DNA of 64,000 bases, taken from Heterostelium multicystogenum. Its lineage: Eukaryota > Evosea > Eumycetozoa > Acytosteliales > Acytosteliaceae. Location of the stretch: positions 24,241 to 88,240 of the forward strand of contig RCNN01000492.1 of assembly GCA_003667245.1 (NCBI GenBank). Reading direction: 5' to 3'. Both the position numbers and the translations under genes were made by a program. The notes under the pieces were generated by a model, which ran no database searches, was not told the DNA's origin, and was given only the letters and a program-made list of their open reading frames with translations. Of the stretch, positions 41,323-51,427 are shown one piece after another (positions within the stretch are counted from its first letter, which is position 1; each line of letters starts with the position of its first letter).

Positions 41323-42834
41323 TCAACCGAGGAACAGCTGGTAGGCCGGGTTATCACTTTCATCCCAGTACGGGTAGCCAATGGCCTCCAGCGCCGCCGG
41401 CACCAGGTGACGCTCGTCCGCCGGTACTTGCAGGCCCGCCACCACGCGCCCATCGGCGGCGCCGTGGTTGCGATAGTGGAACATCGAGATGTTCCAGCGC
41501 CCGCCCAATTTGTTAAGGAAGTTGAACAGTGCCCCCGGACGTTCCGGGAATTCGAAGCGGAACCCACCTCGTCGCTGACGTGCGCCGCATGGCCGCCGAC
41601 CATATGGCGGATGTGCAGCTTGGCCAGTTCGTTTTCCGTCAGGTCCAGCACCGGGAAACCCTGGCTGGTGAGGCTGGCGATCAGCGCGCTGCGCGGGTCG
41701 TTTTCCGGGTGGGTCTGCACGCCGACAAAAATGTGCGCCTCACGCCCGGAGTGGTAGCGGTAGTTGAATTCGGTGATCTGGCGCTTGCCCACGGCCTCGC
41801 AGAAGGCCTTGAAGCTGCCCGGTTTCTCGGGGATGGTCACGGCGATGATGGCTTCGCGGCCTTCCCCCAGCTCGGCGCGCTCGGCCACATGGCGCAGGCG
41901 GTCGAAGTTGACGTTGGCCCCGGAATCGATGGCACCAGGGTTTGCCCGGTGATGCCACGGGTCTCGACGTATTTCTTGATACCCGCCACGCCCAGGGCGC
42001 CAGCAGGTTCTGTGATGGAGCGGGTGTCGTCGTAGATGTCCTTGATCGCCGCGCAGATTTCATCGGTGCTGACGGTGATCACTTCATCCACGTAATCCTT
42101 GCAGATGTCGAAGGTGTGCTGGCCGATTCTGTGCCACCGCCACGCCGTCGGCGAAGATGCCCACGGTCGGCAGTACCACGCGCTCGCCCGCCGCCATGGC
42201 GGCTTGCAGGCAGTTGGAGTCGTCCGGCTCGACGCCGATGATCTTGATTTCGGGCCGCAGGTATTTCACGTAGGCCGCGATACCGGCAATCAGGCCGCCG
42301 CCGCCCACCGGGACGAAAATCGCGTCCAGCGGCCCCGGGTGCTGGCGCAGGATCTCCATCGCCACGGTGCCCTGCCCGCAATGGTGTGCGGATCATCGTA
42401 GGGGTGAATGTAGACGTAGCCTTTTTCGTCGACCAGCTTCAGCGAATACGCCAGGGCTTCCGGAAAGAATCCCCGTGCAGCACCACTTTGCCGCCACGGG
42501 AACGCACGCCTTCGACCTTGATCTCGGGGGTGGTCTTGGGCATCACGATGGTGGCCTTGACCCCCAGCACCTTGGCCGCCAGGGCCAGGCCCTGGGCATG
42601 GTTGCCCGCCGAAGCGGTGACTACGCCGCGCGCCCGTTCTTCGGCGCTCAGTTGGGTCAGCTTGTTATAGGCACCGCGAATCTTGAACGAGAACACCGGC
42701 TGCAAGTCTTCGCGCTTGAGCCAGACCTTGTTGCCCAGCCGCTCGGAGAGCTGGCGGGCGGTCTGCAGCGGGGTTTCTACGGCAACGTCGTAAACGCGCG
42801 AGGTGAGGATCTTTTTGACGTACTGTTCAAGCAT
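41323..42834 (-). CDS. ilvA: Threonine ammonia-lyase, biosynthetic IlvA (five frameshifts)
   Basis: 504 residues, the normal length, after correcting indels near 42459, 42380, 42127, 41938 and 41565 (four missing, one extra base). Deaminates threonine to 2-oxobutanoate for isoleucine. PLP lysine in '[12 protein letters not shown]' and glycine loop '[13 protein letters not shown]'. The C-terminal half has two ACT-like regulatory domains ('[20 protein letters not shown]' and '[16 protein letters not shown]'), so isoleucine feedback inhibition is expected. Divergent from rpiA across 136 bases. Confidence 0.94.
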
Positions 42835-42970
42835 CGGAAAGCATCACTGGGCGGGTTGGGCAGGGCCAAGGAGTCTAACCCAGCGTTTGGCCGGGCGACC
42901 ACACGAAAACCGAGGTTTTGTTGGGTTATACTCGCGCCCCTCTTTACTCCCCGCCCGTTCCGGAGCCCGC

Positions 42971-43636
42971 ATGACCCAGGATCAACTCAAACAGGCAGTG
43001 GCCCAGGCCGCCGTCGATTTAATCCTTCCTAAACTCGACGATAAAAGCATCGTCGGTGTCGGCACCGGTTCCACCGCCAATTGCTTTATCGATGCGCTGG
43101 CCCTGCACAAGGGCGCGTTCGACGGCGCGGTTGCCAGCTCCGAAGCCACCGCTGCGCGGCTCAAGGGCCACGGTATCCCGGTGTATGAGCTGAACACCGT
43201 CAGCGACCTGGAGTTCTACGTCGACGGCGCCGATGAAAGCGACGCACACCTGAACCTGATCAAGGGCGGCGGCGCAGCCCTGACCCGCGAGAAGATCGTC
43301 GCGGCCGTGGCCAAGACCTTCATCTGCATCGCCGACGCCAGCAAACTGGTGCCGGTACTCGGCGCGTTCCCGCTGCCAGTGGAAGTGATCCCGATGGCCC
43401 GCAGCCACGTGGCCCGCGAACTGGTGAAACTGGGCGGCGACCCGGTGTACCGCGAAGGCGTGCTGACCGACAACGGCAACATCATCATCGACGTGTTCAA
43501 CATGCAGATCACCAACCCGGTGGAACTGGAGCGCCAGATCAACGCGATCGTCGGCGTCGTCACCAACGGTTTGTTTGCGGCCCGTCCGGCTGACGTACTG
43601 CTGCTAGGCACCGCGGAAGGCGTAAAAAACCCTTAA
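42971..43636 (+). CDS. rpiA: Ribose-5-phosphate isomerase A
   Basis: 221 residues, intact. Interconverts ribose 5-phosphate and ribulose 5-phosphate. '[15 protein letters not shown]' (phosphate loop), '[20 protein letters not shown]' with the catalytic acids, and '[10 protein letters not shown]' are the hallmarks. Its stop overlaps by 4 bases the stop of the convergent SdiA-regulated-type gene. Confidence 0.97.
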   Translation: MTQDQLKQAVAQAAVDLILPKLDDKSIVGVGTGSTANCFIDALALHKGAFDGAVASSEATAARLKGHGIPVYELNTVSDLEFYVDGADESDAHLNLIKGGGAALTREKIVAAVAKTFICIADASKLVPVLGAFPLPVEVIPMARSHVARELVKLGGDPVYREGVLTDNGNIIIDVFNMQITNPVELERQINAIVGVVTNGLFAARPADVLLLGTAEGVKNP

Positions 43637-44592
43637 GGCGTAATGCAAGCCCGCTCCCACATTTGTTCTGCACATGACTCAAGACTTGTTTTTTTGAATA
43701 CATAGAAAAGATTGGGCTCACTGACCATGTACAACGTGCCGTCGTTGTCCATGGCGATCCCCTCGGCCTGAGGCACGCGCTGCTTCAGGCCATGGCGCCC
43801 CTTGAGCAGCGACAGGCTGCTCAGGGGGCGACCGTCGATATCCAGTTCCAGCACCAAAAATGACTCATCCGACAGCGCCAGCAGATGACCGCTACGCTCG
43901 TCGTATTGCAGGCTCGACAGGTCGCGCACAAACAACCCGGCATCGCGCTTGGGGTTGTTGATCACGTGCACCGAGTAGGTTTTTTCCGGTTTGAAATGCG
44001 GAAAGCCGTGGACCTCGTAGATCAGCATCGGGTCGCGTTCCTTGGCCACAAACAGGCGCTTGCCCACCGAGTCATAGGCCAGGCCTTCGAAGCCCTTGTT
44101 GCCGCCCAGGTGCACGCCGAGGGTCATTTGCTCGGCGTCGGCGGCATCGAGGAATTGGGTGTCGTCATCCACGTGGACCTTGATCAGCCGCTGCTGGCGT
44201 TCGTCGCTGATCACGTAGGTGTTGTCGCTGATGTACTCCACGGCCTCGGCATCGCCAAACCCCACCAGCGCAATGCGCCGCAGGATTTTGCCGTCCAGGG
44301 ACAGTTCGACCAGCTCAGCGTTCTTGTTGGTCACGGTAAACAGGCTGTTGCGCACCGGATCAAAGGTCAGTGCCGAGACATCATCGTTGAGGCCGTCGAT
44401 CACCTGCGCCTCCAGGGCCACCCGGTAATCCCCAAGGCCAATGGAGTGCTCCCCGGCGGGATTGCGCCAGGATTGCCAGTTGAACCAGGCACGCTCGAAC
44501 AGACGCAATTGCTGGGCAACCACACCGCACGCCACCAGGGCGATCAGGATCAGGATAAAAAAAGCAGGTTTGGGGCGGGCAAGTCGACGCAT
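43633..44592 (-). CDS. SdiA-regulated domain (YjiK-like) protein, copy 1
   Basis: 319 residues, intact, with an N-terminal membrane anchor or signal (about residues 9-28). Beta-propeller-like repeats: '[18 protein letters not shown]', '[20 protein letters not shown]', '[20 protein letters not shown]'. The family is periplasmic and of unknown function. The last residues ('[11 protein letters not shown]') are encoded by a half REP element at 43645-43661, so the original C-terminus probably ended near 'YVFKK'. Paralogue of the next gene. Confidence 0.86.
   Translation of the reverse strand: MRRLARPKPAFFILILIALVACGVVAQQLRLFERAWFNWQSWRNPAGEHSIGLGDYRVALEAQVIDGLNDDVSALTFDPVRNSLFTVTNKNAELVELSLDGKILRRIALVGFGDAEAVEYISDNTYVISDERQQRLIKVHVDDDTQFLDAADAEQMTLGVHLGGNKGFEGLAYDSVGKRLFVAKERDPMLIYEVHGFPHFKPEKTYSVHVINNPKRDAGLFVRDLSSLQYDERSGHLLALSDESFLVLELDIDGRPLSSLSLLKGRHGLKQRVPQAEGIAMDNDGTLYMVSEPNLFYVFKKTSLESCAEQMWERACITP
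43645..43661. repeat. Single REP half-arm inside the 3' end of a coding region
   Basis: GCAAGCCCGCTCCCACA equals the outer part of one common REP arm, without a partner. It encodes the last residues of the minus-strand gene. Confidence 0.75.
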
Positions 44593-44709
44593 CGGGCGGG
44601 GCTCAGAGTAAAAACTGGCGAATGAATATCACGGTCGCCTGAATTTAAACTTAAACGCCCCGGGTGTCTGGCGGATGCCGCAGATAGAGAGAAATCTGAC
44701 GTAATCGAA

Positions 44710-45640
44710 CTACTGCGCCTGCTTCTCGAAGCGATAGAACAGGTTCGGCTCGCTGACCATGTACAGCGTGCCGTTCTCATCCATCGTCACGCCTTCGGCA
44801 CGCGGGATGGTCTTTTTCAAGCCATTGAAGCCACCCAGCAAGGTCATGAAGCTGACCTGCTCGCCCTTCTCGTCCAGTTCCAGCAACAGATGGGAGTCCG
44901 CCGACAGCGCCAGCAGGTGGCCGGTACGCGGGTCGACGGTCAGCGCCGACAGGTTGCGCATGTCCAGTTCAGTGCTGGCGAGCTTTTGCTTGGCGCCGGA
45001 GAGGGTCTGGCTGCCGTCGCTTTTCCAGGTGAACAGCGCCGGTGGGCGTTCTTCGCCGAGGATCAGCTGTTGGTTGCGCTTGTCCCAGGTGACCGCCTCA
45101 AAGGCTTTGTTCTGGTCCTTGGACGGGCCCAGGTCATAGGACGGGAAGTCGGCTTTGTTCAACTGCTGGGTCTGCGGGTCGACCTTGACGATGGTCAGGC
45201 TGTGCTGGCGCTCATCGACCACGGCCATCAGGCCGTTTTCCATCATGGTCACGCCCTCCGGGTTGTTCCAGCCGTTGAGCGGCATCTTGCGCAGCACGTC
45301 GCCTTGCAGGGTCAGTTCAACCAGGAACGGGTTCTTGCCCATCACCGAGAACAGGGTCTTGGTCAGCGGGTTGTAGGTGAGGTCCGAGGCTTCGTCCTTC
45401 TCCATGCCGGGCAGCAGCTTGGCGTCGATCACCGCGTGGTAGTCCGGGAGCCAGACGCTTTCCAGGCGCTCGGCCGGGGTTTCGAAACCCTCCGCCAGCC
45501 ACAACACACCGCGGTCGTCCCAGTGCATCGCCCAGGCCACGCCGTAAATGATCGCGCCAAGCGAGGAACAGCCAGGAATACCAGCGCATGGCAAGGCGTG
45601 AACGAAACGTGGGTTTTACGGATGGGAGAGGCACGGCCAT
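44710..45640 (-). CDS. SdiA-regulated domain (YjiK-like) protein, copy 2 (one frameshift)
   Basis: 309 residues if one extra C near 45560 is ignored. N-terminal membrane segment, then the same propeller pattern as copy 1, with '[20 protein letters not shown]' at the C-terminus, nearly the same sequence as in copy 1. The two genes are tandem, separated by 117 bases, and arose by duplication. Confidence 0.84.
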
Positions 45641-45773
45641 TACGCTTTCCAGAAAGTCAGCTTTAGGGGATAGCACAGGATCAAAAGGTCCGCGCGCAGG
45701 AGGCTGAGGATTATCCGGATGGGGTGTGAAAAAAAATGCAAAAACACGATTGGGTGGCAGTACACAGATCAAA

Positions 45774-45862
45774 TGTGGGAGCGGGCTTGCTCGCGAATGC
45801 GGAGTATCAGTCACTGAATCTGTCACTGATACACCGCTTTCGCGAGCAAGCCCGCTCCCACA
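45774..45862. repeat. REP doublet, GTGGGAGCGGGC class
   Basis: Arms 45774-45797 and 45839-45862. It lies between the start of SdiA-type copy 2 and the end of the FAH gene. Confidence 0.92.
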
Positions 45863-45887
45863 TTTTTGACCGCGTTTCGCCAGGTAT

Positions 45888-46553
45888 TCAGCGAACGCTG
45901 CTTTCGAAGCGGCTCACACCCGGCAATTCCAGCACCAGCTCGTCACCCACATTCAGCGGGCCCACGCCTGCCGGCGTACCGGTGAGGATCACATCCCCGG
46001 CCTGCAACGAGAAGCAGCCGGCCATGTACTGGATCATCGGGATGATCGGGTTGAGCATGATCGCGCTGTTGCCGTCCTGGCGCACTTCGCCGTTGATGGT
46101 CAGGCGGATGCCGATATCCGTCACATCCGGGAAAGTGCTGCCGACCACGAACGGGGCAATCACCGCCGCACCGTCAAACGACTTGGCGATTTCCCACGGC
46201 AGGCCCTTGGCTTTCAGCTCGGCCTGTTTGTCCCGCAGGGTCAGGTCCAGGGCCGGGGCGAAGCCGGAGATGGCGTCCAGCACTTCCTCGCGGCTCGGTT
46301 TGGCCGACAACGGCTTGCCGATCAACACCGCGATTTCCGCTTCGTAATGCACCGAACCGCGCTCGGTAGGGATGGCAAAACCGCCTTCCAGTGCCACCAC
46401 GCAACTGCCGGGCTTGATAAACAGCAGCGGCTCGGTGGGTACCGGGTTATCCAGTTCCTTGGCGTGTTCGGCGTAGTTACGCCCGATGCACACCACCTTC
46501 CCCAGGGGAAAGTGAATATTGGTGCCGTCGACATACTTGTGCTGGTAGCTCAT
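45888..46553 (-). CDS. Fumarylacetoacetate hydrolase family protein (acylpyruvase-like)
   Basis: 221 residues, intact. FAH fold with metal ligands in 'HYEAEIAVLIG' (Glu-x-Glu) and the distal 'DVTDIGIRL', and 'GDVILTGTPAGVGPL' at the C-terminus. Similar in size to YcgM/FAHD1, which hydrolyse acylpyruvates or decarboxylate oxaloacetate. It is transcribed after the D-2-hydroxyglutarate dehydrogenase with 22 bases between, suggesting an operon. Confidence 0.88.
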   Translation of the reverse strand: MSYQHKYVDGTNIHFPLGKVVCIGRNYAEHAKELDNPVPTEPLLFIKPGSCVVALEGGFAIPTERGSVHYEAEIAVLIGKPLSAKPSREEVLDAISGFAPALDLTLRDKQAELKAKGLPWEIAKSFDGAAVIAPFVVGSTFPDVTDIGIRLTINGEVRQDGNSAIMLNPIIPMIQYMAGCFSLQAGDVILTGTPAGVGPLNVGDELVLELPGVSRFESSVR

Positions 46554-46575
46554 GGACCGACTCCTTCAGGGACTG

Positions 46576-47970
46576 TTAAACAGCGAAAATCTTGCCCGGG
46601 TTCATGATCCCGTTCGGGTCGAACACCGCTTTCACTGCCTTCATGTATTCAATTTCAACCGGCGAACGGCTGTAGGTCAGGTAATCGCGCTTGGTCATGC
46701 CCACGCCGTGTTCGGCGGAGATCGAGCCGTTGTACTTCTGCACGGTCTCGAACACCCACTTGTTGACGGTGGCGCACTTGGCGAAGAACTCGTCCTTGCT
46801 CAGGTTTTCCGGCTTGAGGATGTTCAGGTGCAGGTTGCCGTCGCCGATGTGGCCGAACCAGACGATTTCGAAATCCGGGTAGTGTTCGCCGACGATCGCG
46901 TCGATTTCCTTGAGGAAGGCCGGTACTTTCGACACAGTCACCGAAATGTCGTTCTTGTACGGCGTCCAGTGGGAGATGGTCTCGGAGATGTACTCGCGCA
47001 GCTTCCACAGGTTGTGCAGTTGGGTTTCGCTCTGGCTCATCACGCCGTCCAGCACCCAGCCCTGCTCGACGCAGTGTTCGAACGTGGCCAGGGCATCGTT
47101 GGCCACTTCTTCGGTGGTCGCTTCAAATTCCAGCAGCGCGTAGAACGGGCAGTCGGATTCGAACGGCGCCGGCACGTCGCCGCGACCGAGGACTTTGGCC
47201 AGGGCCTTGTCGGAAAAGAATTCGAAGGCGGTCAGGTCCAGCTTGCTCTGGAAGGCGTGCAGCACCGGCATGATCGAGTCGAAGTCGGTGGTGCCGAGCA
47301 CCATCGCGGTAAGGTTTTTCGGCGCACGGTCCAGGCGCATGGTCGCTTCGACCACAAAGCCCAGGGTGCCTTCAGCGCCGATGAACAGCTGGCGCATGTC
47401 GTAGCCGGTGGCGTTCTTGATCAGGTCTTTGTTCAGTTCCAGCAGGTCGCCCTTGCCGGTGACGACTTTCATACCGGCGACCCAGTTACGGGTCATGCCG
47501 TAGCGAATGACCTTGATCCCGCCGGCATTGGTGCCGATATTGCCGCCAATCTGGCTGGAACCCGACGAGGCGAAATCCACCGGGTAGTACAGGCCTTTTT
47601 CTTCGGCGACGTTCTGCAATTGCTTGGTGACCACGCCCGGCTGGCACACGGCGGTGCGGTCGGTGAGGTTCACGTCGAGGATCTGGTTCATATAGTCGAA
47701 CGACACAACCACTTCGCCATTCGCAGCGACGGCAGCGGCCGACAGGCCGGTACGGCCACCGGACGGCACCAGCGCGACCTTGTGCTCATTGGCCCAACGG
47801 ACGATGGCCTGCACCTGCTCGGTGGTCTTCGGGAAGACGATGGCCACCGGGGCCGGCGCGAAATGCTTGGTCCAGTCCTTGCCATAAGCCTCAAGGGAGT
47901 CAGCATCGGTCAGGACCTTGCCAGGCTCAACCAGGGTCTTCAGCTCATCAATCAGGGCAGGATGGGTCAT
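46576..47970 (-). CDS. FAD-binding D-2-hydroxyglutarate dehydrogenase
   Basis: 464 residues, intact. Vanillyl-alcohol-oxidase-fold FAD domain ('IVFPKTTEQVQAIVRWANEH', 'VPSGGRTGLSAAAVA', 'FASSGSSQIGGNIGTNAGG') and a C-terminal domain with 'GHIGDGNLHLNI' and 'EHGVGMTKRDYL'. It is divergent from serA. In Pseudomonas this enzyme was shown to reoxidise D-2-hydroxyglutarate made by SerA from 2-oxoglutarate, driving serine synthesis. ATG at 47970 was chosen; in-frame ATGs at 47994 (with AGGA upstream) and 48000 are alternatives. Confidence 0.9.
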   Translation of the reverse strand: MTHPALIDELKTLVEPGKVLTDADSLEAYGKDWTKHFAPAPVAIVFPKTTEQVQAIVRWANEHKVALVPSGGRTGLSAAAVAANGEVVVSFDYMNQILDVNLTDRTAVCQPGVVTKQLQNVAEEKGLYYPVDFASSGSSQIGGNIGTNAGGIKVIRYGMTRNWVAGMKVVTGKGDLLELNKDLIKNATGYDMRQLFIGAEGTLGFVVEATMRLDRAPKNLTAMVLGTTDFDSIMPVLHAFQSKLDLTAFEFFSDKALAKVLGRGDVPAPFESDCPFYALLEFEATTEEVANDALATFEHCVEQGWVLDGVMSQSETQLHNLWKLREYISETISHWTPYKNDISVTVSKVPAFLKEIDAIVGEHYPDFEIVWFGHIGDGNLHLNILKPENLSKDEFFAKCATVNKWVFETVQKYNGSISAEHGVGMTKRDYLTYSRSPVEIEYMKAVKAVFDPNGIMNPGKIFAV

Positions 47971-48045
47971 CGACAGAACTCTCGAACAATTCATGGTCAT
48001 CCTGAGAACGCTTCACGTCGCAGGAATGGGTGTTTAGCGGGGCAC

Positions 48046-48059
48046 GTATGCTAGCATAC
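48046..48059. promoter_or_regulatory. 14-bp perfect palindrome between D2HGDH and serA
   Basis: GTATGCTAGCATAC is a perfect palindrome in the 204-base divergent region, 87 bases from the D2HGDH start and 115 from serA. Its inner part could overlap a -10 box. A shared operator for both genes is inferred. Confidence 0.45.
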
Positions 48060-48174
48060 CGCCCCCGCAGGATAGTGCCCAAGGGCGTTCTGCGGTGACG
48101 GCTTTCCTGCCGTCCGGGTCAGCTTACGTGATCCGATTCCCTGCCATTTTTCTCCGGGATACAGGTTTACGCAG

Positions 48175-49404
48175 ATGAGCAAGACTTCTCTCGATAAGAG
48201 CAAGATCAAGTTCCTTCTTCTGGAAGGCGTCCACCCATCGGCCGTCGAAGTCCTGAAGGCCGCCGGGTACACCAGCATTGAGTACATCACCAGTTCTCTG
48301 CCGGAAGCCCAGCTCAAGGAAAAGATCGCCGACGCGCACTTTATCGGCATTCGCTCCCGCACTCAGCTGACCGAAGAGATCTTCGATCACGCCAAGAAGT
48401 TGGTAGCTGTCGGCTGTTTCTGCATCGGCACCAACCAGGTCGACCTCAACGCAGCGCGCGAGCGCGGCATCGCGGTGTTCAACGCACCGTACTCCAACAC
48501 CCGCTCCGTTGCTGAGCTGGTATTGGCAGAGGCGATCCTGTTGCTGCGCGGTATTCCCGAGAAGAACGCTTCCTGCCACCGTGGCGGCTGGATCAAGAGC
48601 GCAGCCAACTCCTTCGAAATCCGCGGCAAGAAGCTGGGTATCGTCGGTTACGGTTCGATCGGTACTCAACTGTCGGTATTGGCCGAAGGCCTGGGCATGC
48701 AGGTGTTCTTCTACGACACCCTGACCAAGCTGCCATTGGGTAACGCCACTCAGGTGTCGAGCCTGACCGAGCTGCTGGGCATGTCCGACATCGTGACCCT
48801 GCACGTACCGGAAACCGCTGAGACCCAGTGGATGATCGGCGAGAAGGAAATCCGCGCCATCAAGAAGGGCGGGATCCTGATCAACGCTGCACGCGGCACC
48901 GTGGTCGAGCTGGACGCCCTGGCCGACGCGATCAAGGACAAGCACCTGATCGGCGCCGCCATCGACGTGTTCCCGGTAGAGCCGCGCTCTAACGACGACA
49001 TCTTCGAAAGCCCGCTGCGTGGCCTGGACAACGTGATCCTGACCCCGCACATCGGCGGTTCCACCGCAGAAGCCCAAGCCAACATCGGCCTGGAAGTGTC
49101 GGAGAAACTGGTCAAGTACAGCGACAACGGTACGTCGGTGTCCTCGGTCAACTTCCCGGAAGTGGCTCTGCCGGCGCACCCTGGCAAGCACCGTCTGCTG
49201 CACATCCACCAGAACATCCCTGGCGTGATGATGGAGATCAACAAGGTCTTCGCGGAAAACGGCATCAACATTTCCGGTCAGTTCCTGCAGACCAACGAAA
49301 AAGTCGGCTACGTGGTTATCGACGTAGACGCCGAGTATTCGGACCTGGCGCAAGAGAAGCTGCAACACATCAACGGCACTATCCGTAGCCGCGTGTTGTT
49401 CTAA
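48175..49404 (+). CDS. serA: D-3-phosphoglycerate dehydrogenase
   Basis: 409 residues, intact, like the E. coli-type enzyme. Oxidises 3-phosphoglycerate for serine synthesis and reduces 2-oxoglutarate to D-2-hydroxyglutarate. NAD fold 'LGIVGYGSIGTQ' (about residues 157-168), 'INAARGTVVELDAL', catalytic His in 'ILTPHIGGSTAEAQ', and a C-terminal ACT domain ('IHQNIPGVMMEINKVF') for serine feedback. A strong terminator follows. Confidence 0.97.
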   Translation: MSKTSLDKSKIKFLLLEGVHPSAVEVLKAAGYTSIEYITSSLPEAQLKEKIADAHFIGIRSRTQLTEEIFDHAKKLVAVGCFCIGTNQVDLNAARERGIAVFNAPYSNTRSVAELVLAEAILLLRGIPEKNASCHRGGWIKSAANSFEIRGKKLGIVGYGSIGTQLSVLAEGLGMQVFFYDTLTKLPLGNATQVSSLTELLGMSDIVTLHVPETAETQWMIGEKEIRAIKKGGILINAARGTVVELDALADAIKDKHLIGAAIDVFPVEPRSNDDIFESPLRGLDNVILTPHIGGSTAEAQANIGLEVSEKLVKYSDNGTSVSSVNFPEVALPAHPGKHRLLHIHQNIPGVMMEINKVFAENGINISGQFLQTNEKVGYVVIDVDAEYSDLAQEKLQHINGTIRSRVLF

Positions 49405-49419
49405 TCGTTAAACGCGCAT

Positions 49420-49452
49420 AAAAAAGGGAGACCCTCGGGTCTCCCTTTTTTT
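49420..49452 (+). terminator. Bidirectional terminator between serA and DUF4399 gene
   Basis: Stem AAAGGGAGACCC / GGGTCTCCCTTT around a short TC loop, with A run upstream and T run downstream, so it can serve both convergent genes. Confidence 0.93.
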
Positions 49453-49465
49453 GTCTGAACAAATC

Positions 49466-49906
49466 TTACTTGACGTTAACCGTGATGACTTTCGAGGCTA
49501 CAGTCGGGTTGAACTGCATGTGCAGTTTGTCGCCGGCTACCAGTTGCAGCGTGTGCTTGCCTGGGGTGAGGGTCAGCTCGGTTTCGGTCTGGGCCTTGCC
49601 GTAGTGGATCACGGTGTCGGTGGCCGGGATCGGCACGCTGGCATCCGGCAATTCTTTCTGGTCGATCAGCAGGTGGTGGTGGCCGGTGCCCGGGTCCTGG
49701 CTGGTGGCCGGGGCCAGTTTCAGGCCTTCCATGCCGAATTTCACGGTGAAGGTTTTATCGACGGTGGCGCCATCTTTGGGCGACACGATGAACACTTTGG
49801 CACCTTCTGGTGGAGCGCTGCGCGGGATGCCATCAGCAGCGGTCGCCAGCATCGAAGCGCCCAGCAATAGGCTGGCCAGGGTTGCACGGGTCAAAAAGGC
49901 TTTCAT
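49466..49906 (-). CDS. DUF4399 domain-containing periplasmic protein
   Basis: 146 residues, intact, with signal peptide 1-23 ('SMLATAADG'). The histidine-rich 'GTGHHHLLIDQ' in the middle and the beta-rich 'TLTPGKHTLQLVAGDKLHMQ' fit DUF4399. Possible metal-binding role from the histidines; function unknown. Confidence 0.85.
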   Translation of the reverse strand: MKAFLTRATLASLLLGASMLATAADGIPRSAPPEGAKVFIVSPKDGATVDKTFTVKFGMEGLKLAPATSQDPGTGHHHLLIDQKELPDASVPIPATDTVIHYGKAQTETELTLTPGKHTLQLVAGDKLHMQFNPTVASKVITVNVK

Positions 49907-50040
49907 TCACTTCTCCAGTTTTTCCGGGAAATCTGTAGGGTTATGACAACTTCGCGACAAATTGCTGTCCAAGGCATTCAACACCATAGCAAAGCGAGCC
50001 TGAACAACGCTTCGCTCATTCGAATTCTTTAGGAGCGACC

Positions 50041-50820
50041 ATGCGTTTCCTGCCTGGCCTGTTACTTTTACTGCCCCTTGCAAGTCCCTTGGCCCATGCC
50101 GAACTGATCGACGATGTATTTGACCGCGGGGAACTGCGCATCGCAATGGAAGCCAACACCCCGCCCTTCAACTTCAAGGAAGGCGACAAACTCACCGGTT
50201 TTGAAGTGGAGCTGGGTGAGTTGCTGGCCAAGGAAATGGACGTACGCCCCTCCTTTATCACTGTCGATGCCGCCGAGTTGCTGCCCGGCGTGGAAAGCGC
50301 CAAGTACGACGTGGCCATCAACCATATCGCTATGACTCCTGAACTGGCGGATCGTTTCGACTTCAGCGAGCCCTACAGCTACTCCAGCGCACAGCTGATC
50401 GTGCGCAAGCAGGAACAGCGCCCGTTGGGCAGCTTTGCGGCGCTCAAGGGCAAGGCGTTGGGCGTGGCCCAGGGCAGCCAGTTTGTGGAGCAGGCACGCA
50501 CCGCCGAGGGCGTTGATTTGCGCAGCTATGCCGATGCCAGGCAGCCGATCAAGGACGTTGCCGATCAACAGATCGATGCCGCCATCAGTGATCGGCTGCT
50601 GATTCCCTACGCGATTCGCGACAGCCAGCTGCCGGTGAAGGAAGGCGCAGACGTCGGCCCGACGCTGAGCCTGGCGATTCCGTTCCAGAAGGGTAACCCG
50701 GCGTTCAAGGCCAGCCTGGACAAGGCCCTGCAACGAGTGAAGGCCGATGGCCGGCTGGCGGCGCTGTCGGAGAAGTGGTTCGGGATGGATGCGAGCAAGC
50801 CGGTGAAAAAGGCCGAATAA
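50041..50820 (+). CDS. Periplasmic amino-acid-type substrate-binding protein
   Basis: 259 residues, intact, signal peptide 1-20. SBP_bac_3 family: 'ELRIAMEANTPPFNFKEGDK', 'LTGFEVELGELLAKEM', 'KYDVAINHIAMTPELADRFD', and 'LDKALQRVKADGRLAALSEKW' at the end. No permease or ATPase gene is adjacent, so it is an orphan; ligand probably an amino acid or related cation. The start has AGGAG 5-9 bases upstream. Confidence 0.88.
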   Translation: MRFLPGLLLLLPLASPLAHAELIDDVFDRGELRIAMEANTPPFNFKEGDKLTGFEVELGELLAKEMDVRPSFITVDAAELLPGVESAKYDVAINHIAMTPELADRFDFSEPYSYSSAQLIVRKQEQRPLGSFAALKGKALGVAQGSQFVEQARTAEGVDLRSYADARQPIKDVADQQIDAAISDRLLIPYAIRDSQLPVKEGADVGPTLSLAIPFQKGNPAFKASLDKALQRVKADGRLAALSEKWFGMDASKPVKKAE

Positions 50821-50833
50821 ACGACTCGGTCAA

Positions 50834-50922
50834 TGTGGGAGCGGGCTTGCTCGCGAATGCGGTGGCTCGGCTTGAGCATCGGGTGACTGACACTGCGCTT
50901 TCGCGAGCAAGCCCGCCCCACA
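50834..50922. repeat. REP doublet, GTGGGAGCGGGC class, imperfect right arm
   Basis: Arms 50834-50857 and 50900-50922; the right arm lacks one T (GCCCGCCCCACA), an indel like those in nearby genes. Confidence 0.9.
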
Positions 50923-50929
50923 TGTTGAT

Positions 50930-51427
50930 CTATGTCGGGCTTGAGCATTTTGCCAGGGCCACTGCCGCTTCAGGCAACTCCAGCTCACTGAACACCAGTA
51001 CCCCATGGCGCTTGAGCAACGCCGCCGTCACGCCTTCGCCGGTGACCTTTACGCCGGTGAAGGTACCGTCATAGGTCAGCAGATTGCCGCACGACGGGCT
51101 GTTGGCCTTGAGTACGGCGACGCGGATATTGTGACGCTGTACCAGCGCCAATGCCTGGCGGGCGCCATCGAGGAAGGCTTCGCTGAAGTCTTCCCCCTGG
51201 GCCGTCAGCACCTGGGCGCGGCCTTCCCACACGTCAATCCCCTGCCCGCCCGGGATTTCGGCAGACGGCCGTGGCGTCGGCAAGCCACCCGCCACTTCCG
51301 GGCACACGGCAACCACCCGGCCTTCGGCCTGCCACGCGGCCAGTTGGTCGAAAGGCCCGCTGGCCCCTCCGTCGTAGCGTACCCGGTGCCCCAGCAGGCA
51401 GCGGCTGACCAGAATCTTTTGCATCAT
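50930..51427 (-). CDS. DUF523 domain-containing protein
   Basis: 165 residues, intact. Family hallmarks: 'KILVSRCLLGHRVRYDGG' with a conserved cysteine at position 10, 'VAVCPEVAGGLPTPRPSAEI', and 'AVLKANSPSCGN'. Three conserved cysteines suggest metal or Fe-S binding; function unknown. Start overlaps the stop of the upstream 2OG-oxygenase gene (TGATG), so co-translation is likely. Confidence 0.87.
   Translation of the reverse strand: MMQKILVSRCLLGHRVRYDGGASGPFDQLAAWQAEGRVVAVCPEVAGGLPTPRPSAEIPGGQGIDVWEGRAQVLTAQGEDFSEAFLDGARQALALVQRHNIRVAVLKANSPSCGNLLTYDGTFTGVKVTGEGVTAALLKRHGVLVFSELELPEAAVALAKCSSPT

Noticed and set aside
46552..48054. A 500-codon plus-strand open frame opposite D2HGDH
   Set aside because: The minus-strand gene has clear FAD and C-terminal motifs; the plus-strand translation is low-complexity (His, Gln, Val rich) as expected of an antisense shadow.
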